The notes under the pieces: generated by a model
Told to the model about the DNA's origin: nothing
The model's input: only the letters and a program-made list of their open reading frames with translations
Database searches by the model: none
Program-made: the position numbers and the translations under genes
In this document: positions 1 to 4,931 of the stretch, piece by piece
Layout: every line of letters starts with the position of its first letter
How positions within the stretch are numbered: the stretch's first letter is position 1
NCBI GenBank assembly: GCA_003978865.1
Contig: QNXS01000026.1
Location: forward strand, 1-7,959
Source of the DNA: Archaeoglobus sp.
GTDB lineage: Archaea > Halobacteriota > Archaeoglobi > Archaeoglobales > Archaeoglobaceae
Reading direction: 5' to 3'
Length of the DNA: 7,959 bases

Positions 1-183
1 AGAATACTCTACTACGACAGCAACGGTTATCAGCATCTCTCCAACTCAATAACGGTATCTGTTGAGGTAAAAAACAAGCCACTACTGACACCGCTAACGA
101 TATCAGCATTAATATTTACACTTATTGGCATAGTTATCGCTGTTAGATACGCCAGGAACAGAAGGAGAAAAACTGAAACTTAA
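1..183 (+). CDS. C-terminal fragment of a membrane-anchored surface protein (5' end outside window)
   Basis: Frame 1 is open from the first base to a TAA at 181-183 and gives 60 residues. The fragment begins with a beta-strand-rich piece (RILYYDSNGYQH, then ITVSVEVKNK) that looks like the last strands of an Ig-like or S-layer-type domain (COG1361/CARDB style). One hydrophobic helix follows (about residues 34-49, PLTISALIFTLIGIVIAV), then a very basic tail (RYARNRRRKTET). This is the usual end of an archaeal exported protein held by a C-terminal helix, with the globular part outside and the basic tail in the cytoplasm. In archaea such proteins are often next to transporters, and an MFS gene follows here, but the T-run and TATA-like element between them suggest separate transcription. 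The full domain content is not visible. Confidence 0.75.
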   Translation, partial: RILYYDSNGYQHLSNSITVSVEVKNKPLLTPLTISALIFTLIGIVIAVRYARNRRRKTET

Positions 184-190
184 CTTTCTA

Positions 191-200
191 AATTTTTTTA
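191..200 (+). terminator. T-run terminator after the upstream surface protein gene
   Basis: An AATTTTTTTA stretch starts 8 nt after the stop codon, with no strong hairpin before it. Archaeal RNA polymerase commonly stops on such U-runs. The call rests only on the T-run and its place just past a stop and before a promoter-like element. Confidence 0.4.
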
Positions 201-220
201 TGTAGATGTAGATATAACAG

Positions 221-237
221 TTGACTATATAATAAAT
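221..237 (+). promoter_or_regulatory. Candidate TATA-box promoter for the MFS-HAD-kinase operon
   Basis: An AT-rich element (CTATATAATAAAT at 225-237) lies about 40 nt before the MFS start codon. An archaeal transcript would begin some 25 nt downstream, near 255-260, leaving a short leader that still includes the GGTGA ribosome site at 265-269. The surrounding 190-260 region is AT-rich throughout, so the exact box is uncertain. Confidence 0.4.
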
Positions 238-273
238 AACAATAAAAAAATATAAGTTAGTATAGGTGAGTTG

Positions 274-1812
274 ATGACAAACGAAAATCAGGATGTCAGG
301 GTTAGAACGAGAATCGGTTATATCAGTCCGTGGCTTTCGCTGATACCTGTTGTAGCAGGAGTTTTCATGGTCGTTCTGGATATGAGCATACTTATGGTTG
401 CCCTTCCAAAGATAACTCAGGACTTTCAGGCAACTGCATCGGATGTCCAGTGGTTGCTCAATGCTTACCTAATAACCCTCGTCGTTCTTCAAACAATATT
501 CGGTAAGATAGGAGATTCCGTAAGAAGAGACTATCTCTATGCCACCGGGATGGCAATATTTCTTACAGGTAGCTACCTTTCTGCAAAATCATGGAGTATA
601 GGAGTTTTCATCCTGTTTAGAGTTATACAGGCAATAGGCGGAGCAGTTATAATGGGTAACTCCCTCGCTCTAATAACCGAACTGTTTCCTCCGGGTAAGA
701 GAGGTACGGCAATGGGTGTGGAGTCTATTCTGATAGCTGCATCTTTTGCACTCGGACCTGTTATAGGTGGCTGGCTCACAACTAATTTGAGCTGGCACTG
801 GGTTTTCTACATAAACGTACCAGTAGGATTGTTCGGCGTATTAGCGGCTTTTCTTCTGTTTCCACCACTCGGAGGACTATCCAAAGAACCCCTTGACTAT
901 GTGGGAGTTATTTTATTGGCTGTAGGTCTCGGATTTTTTACTTTGGCGATAATTAAAGGTCAGGATTGGGGATGGTGGAACAGAAAGACTGTATGGAGCT
1001 TTATAATCTCGATAGCATGGCTCTTAGCCTTTATAGCAAGAGAACTATCTTACGAGTATCCGGTTTTAGACCTGAGTCTCTTCAGAATAAGGAACTTCAC
1101 GGCACCAATGATGGCTCTGTTTTTCATGTCATGGGGAATGGCAGCAGTAATATTTCTCATACCGTACTATCTGCAAGGGGTACTCTGCCTTACCGCCGAA
1201 ACTGCAGGTTTGTGGATGCTTCCAATATCTACCATAAATCTCGTGGCGGCACCTCTCGCCGGTAGGTTGAGCGATAGAGTAAATCCGCAGATAATGATGT
1301 GTCTTGCTCCTTTGATTTTTATATCTGGACTGCACATGTTAGCCAATATAGGAGTTAACAACGATTTTATGAGCTTAGTCCTACCTTTCCTCGCACTTGG
1401 ATCTGGAATTGGATTGGCAATGCCAGCAGCTATGAATGTCATGATGAGTGCCGTACCAAAAGAGAAAGCAGGTATGGCGAGCGGAACGATACAGACTTCC
1501 AATTCTCTAGCGAGAAGTATAGGAATAAGCTTTGGAGGAGTAGTATTTACGGGAAAGATGAACGAGCTTGTATTGAACGCAGGAAACAGAATACCGAGCC
1601 CACAGGAGATAAAACTCCTTGGACTTCTTGCAATTAGAGGTAATGCCCTACCTCTGCTCGAAATAGTCGATGCTTTCCTAAAAAGCCTGCAGGCTGTGTT
1701 TAACGCCTCAATACCAGTAATCCTTCTCGCCCTTATAATTGCAGCTTTTTTCGTTAGGGGTAGGGAACATCTTAAAAAAGTTGGAACTGCGAAAGTTGGT
1801 ATTGCTATGTGA
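274..1812 (+). CDS. MFS transporter, DHA2 (EmrB/QacA-like, 14-helix) family
   Basis: This 512-residue protein is almost wholly hydrophobic and has the length of a 14-helix DHA2 drug:H+ antiporter. Family motifs, numbered from the ATG, are clear: motif D1 in helix 1 (LDMSILMVALP, 35-45, with acidic D36); motif A after helix 2 (GKIGDSVRRDYLYATG, 77-92, degenerate in its second half); motif B (RVIQAIGG, 116-123, with R116); and motif C typical of exporters (GPVIGGWL, 161-168). It most likely moves a small molecule out across the cytoplasmic membrane using the proton gradient. Multidrug export is the family's usual label, but the substrate is unknown. I chose ATG 274 because GGTGAG (265-270) sits 3-4 nt before it; a TTG at 271 would almost touch the ribosome site. 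It is the first gene of a run: the HAD gene starts 18 nt after its stop, so the natural substrate may be linked to the phosphatase and kinase downstream. Confidence 0.9.
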   Translation: MTNENQDVRVRTRIGYISPWLSLIPVVAGVFMVVLDMSILMVALPKITQDFQATASDVQWLLNAYLITLVVLQTIFGKIGDSVRRDYLYATGMAIFLTGSYLSAKSWSIGVFILFRVIQAIGGAVIMGNSLALITELFPPGKRGTAMGVESILIAASFALGPVIGGWLTTNLSWHWVFYINVPVGLFGVLAAFLLFPPLGGLSKEPLDYVGVILLAVGLGFFTLAIIKGQDWGWWNRKTVWSFIISIAWLLAFIARELSYEYPVLDLSLFRIRNFTAPMMALFFMSWGMAAVIFLIPYYLQGVLCLTAETAGLWMLPISTINLVAAPLAGRLSDRVNPQIMMCLAPLIFISGLHMLANIGVNNDFMSLVLPFLALGSGIGLAMPAAMNVMMSAVPKEKAGMASGTIQTSNSLARSIGISFGGVVFTGKMNELVLNAGNRIPSPQEIKLLGLLAIRGNALPLLEIVDAFLKSLQAVFNASIPVILLALIIAAFFVRGREHLKKVGTAKVGIAM

Positions 1813-1830
1813 ATCGAATGGAGGGTAGGG

Positions 1831-2724
1831 ATGCTGAGTATTGTAACTGACTGGGAGGGACCATGGGTTCTTAACGACTTTGCCTATGAAATATGTAGGG
1901 AGTTATTTCCAGATGGATTTTTTGAGAAGCTGAGCAGTTATGATGATTATCTTGCATACGAAGTACAAAAGCCAGACTACAATCCGGGAGATACACTCAG
2001 ATTGATTGCACCGTTCTTAGTTGCAAGGAATATTAATTCTGAATGGATGAAAAAGGTGGCAAAACCCGTTTATCTTAAGGATGCTTCAGTTTCTTCTAAG
2101 TCCTTAAGCAGATTTAATATAATAGTTGCTTCAACAGCATACGAACAGTTTTTAGAAGTTAGCTGTGCTAAACTTGGATTAAAATTTAAAGGAACAAAAT
2201 TTATACCGGAGAAATACAGCATGGATTCGAATGAAAGAAGCTTCTTGCTTGGATCGATTGAAAAAGTGATTAAAGCAGACTTTGATTGGCTTGATTTATT
2301 TTTCTGGGAAGAACTACAGGGATTTAAAACTTCGGGCAGGATTATCGCAGAATTAAAAGTAATGGGTGGAAAAAGAAAAATGGAAGTAGCTGTAGAAGAA
2401 GGGGCTAAAATTAGTATAGGCGATAGTATTTCAGACGTTGATATGCTTGAATTCACAGCAAAAAAAGGTCTTGCCATAGCTTTTAACGGAAACAGGTTCG
2501 CTCTTGAGAAAGCAAACCTTGCAATAATATCAGATACGGCTCTTTCCATATCTACTGCGATTCACGTTTACGCTCTGGATGGAATTGATGGTGTGAAAAA
2601 ATTGTGCGGAAATAATGGATTCTACTGGCTTCCGGACATGACTAAGGACGAGTTTGATTTGGTAGTCAATAGGTCGGAAAGTTACAGAAGGAGGATGAGG
2701 GGAATTGCCGGAAAGCTCGGTTAA
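1831..2724 (+). CDS. HAD-superfamily phosphatase-like protein (COG4030/EhaR-like)
   Basis: A 297-residue soluble protein. HAD motifs can be placed in order: motif I at the N-terminus (IVTDWEGPW, 4-12, with D7 as nucleophile and E9 where most HAD phosphatases have the second Asp); motif II (IIVAST, S101 or T102); a motif III lysine (K181 or K183 in GGKRKM); and motif IV (GDSISDVDML, 197-206, with D198 and D202), which resembles the phosphoserine phosphatase type. The DxEGP start followed by LND...A.E is what I recall from archaeal COG4030 proteins, often named energy-converting hydrogenase A subunit R (EhaR). No Eha hydrogenase genes are present here, so that name should not be carried over. 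The likely activity is Mg2+-dependent dephosphorylation of a small metabolite; substrate unknown. The start is supported by GGAGG at 1820-1824, 6 nt before the ATG. It lies 18 nt after the transporter and overlaps the kinase by 20 nt. Confidence 0.8.
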   Translation: MLSIVTDWEGPWVLNDFAYEICRELFPDGFFEKLSSYDDYLAYEVQKPDYNPGDTLRLIAPFLVARNINSEWMKKVAKPVYLKDASVSSKSLSRFNIIVASTAYEQFLEVSCAKLGLKFKGTKFIPEKYSMDSNERSFLLGSIEKVIKADFDWLDLFFWEELQGFKTSGRIIAELKVMGGKRKMEVAVEEGAKISIGDSISDVDMLEFTAKKGLAIAFNGNRFALEKANLAIISDTALSISTAIHVYALDGIDGVKKLCGNNGFYWLPDMTKDEFDLVVNRSESYRRRMRGIAGKLG

Positions 2725-3610
2725 GTACGATGCTGTCTGCTTTGGTGCTTTGAACGCTGATTTGATGTACTTTGTTGAAAAAATACCAAGAAAAGATGAA
2801 GAGACTTATGTTTTAGACGTTAGAATGTCTTCTGGTGGATCAGCTGCAAACACAGCTTCGGCACTGGCAAATTTTGGAAACAGAGTTGCGTTTGTTGGTG
2901 GGGTTGGAAGAGATGAATACGGTGAAATGCTGATAAAAGAACTTAGAAGGTATGGAGTAGAACCAGTTCTGAGGGAAGGTGATAGAACTGGGATAGCTAT
3001 TGTTCTTGTTGATCGTAAAGGTAACAGGGCGATAGTTGTTGATCCCGGAGCCAACGATGAAGTTCGGGATTTCCCGGATGTTGATGGTAAAGTTCTTCAT
3101 TTAACATCGTTTATCTGTAGGTCTGGAGATGGTCCGTTTTTTGCTCAGTTGAAAGCTGCTGACAACTTTAATTTTGTGAGTCTTGATCCCGGAGAGATTT
3201 ATGCTAAAAGGAAGGATATATGGAGACTTGTGGAGAAAAGCATAATTTTCCTGCCAAACGCCAAAGAAGTCAGAATAATGACGGGATTGGACTACAAAAA
3301 AGGAGCTAAAAAAATAGTGAAAAAAATGAGAGAGGGGGGAGTTGTGGTTGTTAAGCTTGGTGAGAATGGATGTTACGCTACCGACGGGTTTAATGAACTG
3401 AAAGTACCAGCTTTTAAAGTTAAAGCTGTTGATACAACTGGAGCCGGAGATGCCTTTAATGCTGGATTTCTGCATGCATGGTTATCAGGCATTGACATAG
3501 AAGGTTGTATGATGGTGGGAAATTTTGTTGCTTCTTACAACGTGCAACATTATGGAGCGAGAAATTTTCCAAGCGCAGATAAGTTAAAAGAATTTTTAAG
3601 TTCTATATAG
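2705..3610 (+). CDS. PfkB-family carbohydrate/nucleoside kinase
   Basis: A 301-residue ribokinase-fold kinase of normal family length. Visible landmarks are the N-terminal strand YDAVCFGALNADL (8-20), the glycine-rich PfkB signature 1 (GGSAANTASALANFGNRVAF, 44-63), the NxxE metal/phosphate motif (N185, E188), and signature 2 (DTTGAGDAFNAGF, 243-255) with catalytic base D249 and the GAGD anion hole. All key residues are intact, so it should transfer phosphate from ATP (or ADP) to a sugar, nucleoside or similar alcohol in the cytoplasm. The sequence does not say which; ribokinase-like and archaeal nucleoside kinase are both possible. The start is a TTG inside the HAD gene, with GGAGG at 2690-2694 and a second purine run (GAGGGGAA) directly before it. 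No in-frame ATG or GTG lies near the start of the conserved N-terminus. The 20-nt overlap implies translational coupling to the phosphatase. Confidence 0.88.
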   Translation: MPESSVKYDAVCFGALNADLMYFVEKIPRKDEETYVLDVRMSSGGSAANTASALANFGNRVAFVGGVGRDEYGEMLIKELRRYGVEPVLREGDRTGIAIVLVDRKGNRAIVVDPGANDEVRDFPDVDGKVLHLTSFICRSGDGPFFAQLKAADNFNFVSLDPGEIYAKRKDIWRLVEKSIIFLPNAKEVRIMTGLDYKKGAKKIVKKMREGGVVVVKLGENGCYATDGFNELKVPAFKVKAVDTTGAGDAFNAGFLHAWLSGIDIEGCMMVGNFVASYNVQHYGARNFPSADKLKEFLSSI

Positions 3611-3613
3611 AGA

Positions 3614-3619
3614 TTTTTT
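3614..3619 (+). terminator. T-run terminator after the kinase gene
   Basis: Six Ts start 4 nt past the kinase stop codon, in the 13-bp gap between two converging genes (the opposing gene ends at 3624). This fits an archaeal U-run stop for the rightward operon. I see no equally clear T-run for the leftward transcript, which may run into the kinase 3' end. Confidence 0.4.
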
Positions 3620-3623
3620 AACA

Positions 3624-4049
3624 TCATCTGATAAGGTAATATACGAGAGTTATTATAAATATTAGAGCCGCTATTGCTATGGCAACATCTATTATGAGCA
3701 GTCTCCCCGTTGGAGCTGACTTTGTTCTGCGCTTTGGAATATCTCTTACAACGTTCAATTCATAATCGAGATAACCTTTATCGATCAACCTCTCTACGGC
3801 TTTACTGACAACTATTTCTGGATATCCCGTCATCTTTGATATGGTTCTAATATTTCTTGTCTCCTTCAGGCATCTGATTACATTCAGCTCAACTTCGGAG
3901 AGCTGTTTGATTTGTCTACTCTTTTTTAGCTCACTTGTCCTACTCTCACCTTTAATTTTTTCCTCTCCACTTTCCTTAGTACTCTCCTTAATTTCCAGAT
4001 TTGTATTTGTATCATCGTCCATTAGGGTTTTTATTATGTCCGCATCCAC
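3624..4049 (-). CDS. Winged-helix protein with C-terminal membrane anchor (paralogue of 6865-7197)
   Basis: A 141-residue protein in three parts. Residues 1-49 are hydrophilic, rich in Asp, Glu, Lys, Ser and Thr, and probably disordered. Residues 50-99 form a winged-helix domain (LSEVELNVIRCL ... ISKMTGYPEIVVSKAVERLIDKGYLDYELN) of the MarR/archaeal-regulator type. A basic linker (PKRRTK, 105-110) then leads to a single hydrophobic helix (about 117-139) that ends the protein. The basic linker puts the winged helix in the cytoplasm, so this looks like a tail-anchored, membrane-tethered DNA- or protein-binding factor. The start is a GTG with a strong GGAGGG site (4061-4056 on the minus strand) 6 nt upstream, overlapping the last base of the MinD-like stop codon; the gap to that gene is 11 nt, so the two are surely co-transcribed. 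Its role is unknown. Pairing with a MinD-like ATPase suggests position-dependent or membrane-state-dependent control. Confidence 0.82.
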   Translation of the reverse strand: MDADIIKTLMDDDTNTNLEIKESTKESGEEKIKGESRTSELKKSRQIKQLSEVELNVIRCLKETRNIRTISKMTGYPEIVVSKAVERLIDKGYLDYELNVVRDIPKRRTKSAPTGRLLIIDVAIAIAALIFIITLVYYLIR

Positions 4050-4060
4050 GTTCCACCCTC

Positions 4061-4801
4061 CTAAAGTCTTAAAATATACCTCAACTTCCCATAAGGTCTT
4101 GGATGAACGTTCTCTCCAGCAACCCTTCTCGCAAGAGTGTAAAATTCTTCTGAAACTTTTGCCTCAGGTTTTACAGCTGTAACAACGTAACCCTTTTCCC
4201 ATCCCTTTCTTATCGCTTTTGAGTCCCTGATTATACCTGCTACGCTACCTACCCTTTTTTCAGCCATAGCAACAGCCCACCTTTCACCTCTGTATCTGTT
4301 TATTATTACTCCCTCAAAATCAGCATTAATACTATCAACAACTTTCTTGACCCTCTGAGCATCCATTATTGAAGTTTCTTCTGGATTAAGAACTATGTAA
4401 ATTTTTTCACAACCCATCATTGGAACAATAGCATACTTGCTCAATCCGGCAGCTACATCGACGATAACAAAATCATATACTTTTCCAAGTTCATTAAGAA
4501 CTTCCACGAAAGAATCAAGGTTTTTTATATCAGAAGATGTTTGGGAGGATGGCACAATATCTAACGATGATTCTCCAACTTTAATTCTGTATATGGCATC
4601 TTTAACATTAGCGTTACCAGTAAGAACGTCAAGCAAAGTGATGCTGGGTTCAAATCCAAAAAGTGCGTGAAGGTTTGGGAGGGCAATATCTCCATCAACA
4701 ACAACCACACTTCCAAAATAAGTTAACATTGCAGACAAGTTTGCTGAAACAGTAGTTTTTCCAACACCCCCTTTTCCAGAACATATACCAACAACCGGCA
4801 T
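4061..4801 (-). CDS. MinD/ParA-like deviant Walker A ATPase
   Basis: A 246-residue SIMIBI-class ATPase, numbered from the ATG. It has the deviant Walker A loop (GKGGVGKTT, 9-17, with signature K10 and catalytic K15), the A' motif (VVVVDGDIALPNLHALFG, 32-49, with D36 and D38, as in MinD), a switch II region (FVIVDVAAGLS, 111-121, where MinD usually has DxPAG), and the base-binding NR (168-169). It ends in a short basic, partly amphipathic stretch (YGKLRYILRL, 237-246) that could serve as a weak membrane-binding tail, although it is not a typical MinD tail. The family cycles between an ATP-bound membrane or partner-bound dimer and a free monomer to place protein complexes in the cell; archaeal members have been linked to positioning of envelope machinery such as archaella. 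ATG 4801 is preferred to GTG 4810 because GGTG (4811-4808) makes a ribosome site 6 nt before the ATG. The next gene in the unit is the tail-anchored winged-helix protein. Confidence 0.88.
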   Translation of the reverse strand: MPVVGICSGKGGVGKTTVSANLSAMLTYFGSVVVVDGDIALPNLHALFGFEPSITLLDVLTGNANVKDAIYRIKVGESSLDIVPSSQTSSDIKNLDSFVEVLNELGKVYDFVIVDVAAGLSKYAIVPMMGCEKIYIVLNPEETSIMDAQRVKKVVDSINADFEGVIINRYRGERWAVAMAEKRVGSVAGIIRDSKAIRKGWEKGYVVTAVKPEAKVSEEFYTLARRVAGENVHPRPYGKLRYILRL

Positions 4802-4803
4802 AA

Positions 4804-4819
4804 GCTGCACCTTTGCAGC
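4804..4819 (-). promoter_or_regulatory. Inverted repeat over the ribosome site of the MinD-like gene
   Basis: GCTGCA, a 4-base spacer, then TGCAGC form a perfect 6-bp dyad ending 2 nt before the ATG at 4801. In the minus-strand RNA the loop reads AAGG and the GGTG ribosome site spans the loop and the right stem arm. It could be an RNA hairpin limiting translation or a DNA operator. The dyad is seen directly; any role is inferred. Confidence 0.4.
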
Positions 4820-4838
4820 CTGATTGGTTCTTTACCCG

Positions 4839-4853
4839 CATAAGAATTTTCGC
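4839..4853 (-). promoter_or_regulatory. Candidate promoter of the MinD-like/winged-helix unit
   Basis: On the minus strand the stretch reads GCGAAAATTCTTATG: a purine-rich BRE-like start, then a TATA-like TTCTTATG (4846-4839). Transcription would begin near 4817, giving a leader of about 16 nt before the ATG at 4801. The match to an archaeal TATA consensus is only fair. Confidence 0.3.
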
Positions 4854-4878
4854 AATCAGTATCTGCCTCTTTGATTCC

Positions 4879-4910
4879 TTAAACTTTAAAAAATGATAAA
4901 CTATTTATCT
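4879..4910 (+). promoter_or_regulatory. Candidate promoter of the surface protein-winged helix-signal peptidase unit
   Basis: Two TATA-like stretches are present: TTAAACTTTAAAAAA (4879-4893) and CTATTTAT (4901-4908). The second is centred about 27 nt before ATG 4932, the spacing expected for a leaderless archaeal mRNA, and there is no ribosome site ahead of that ATG. The first would give a leader of about 15-20 nt. The two cannot be told apart by eye. Confidence 0.35.
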
Positions 4911-4931
4911 CTTTTCATTAATTCGCCCGAT

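Noticed and set aside
2070..2549. Long open frame (159 codons) on the minus strand inside the HAD gene
   Set aside because: It lies antisense to a gene with clear HAD motifs and a good ribosome site; the translation is Ser/Phe/Ile/Leu-rich with no domain, as expected of a shadow frame in AT-rich DNA.
3101..3475. 124-codon minus-strand frame inside the kinase gene
   Set aside because: It is antisense to an intact PfkB kinase, has no recognisable motif or ribosome site, and has shadow-like composition.
3841..4182. 113-codon plus-strand frame crossing the winged-helix/MinD-like junction
   Set aside because: It is antisense to two well-supported genes. Its Ser/Leu/Phe-rich start mimics a membrane protein only because it is the complement of an acidic, lysine-rich coding stretch.
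4893..4931. 13-residue N-terminal extension of the surface protein (MINYLSLFINSPD)
   Set aside because: The ATG at 4893 has no ribosome site and lies in the TATA-like region; the signal peptide starts naturally at ATG 4932. Kept as an alternative only.
4802..4931. Possible small RNA or riboswitch in the divergent region
   Set aside because: The region is short, and apart from the 16-bp dyad and TATA-like stretches I see no multi-stem fold or known aptamer pattern.
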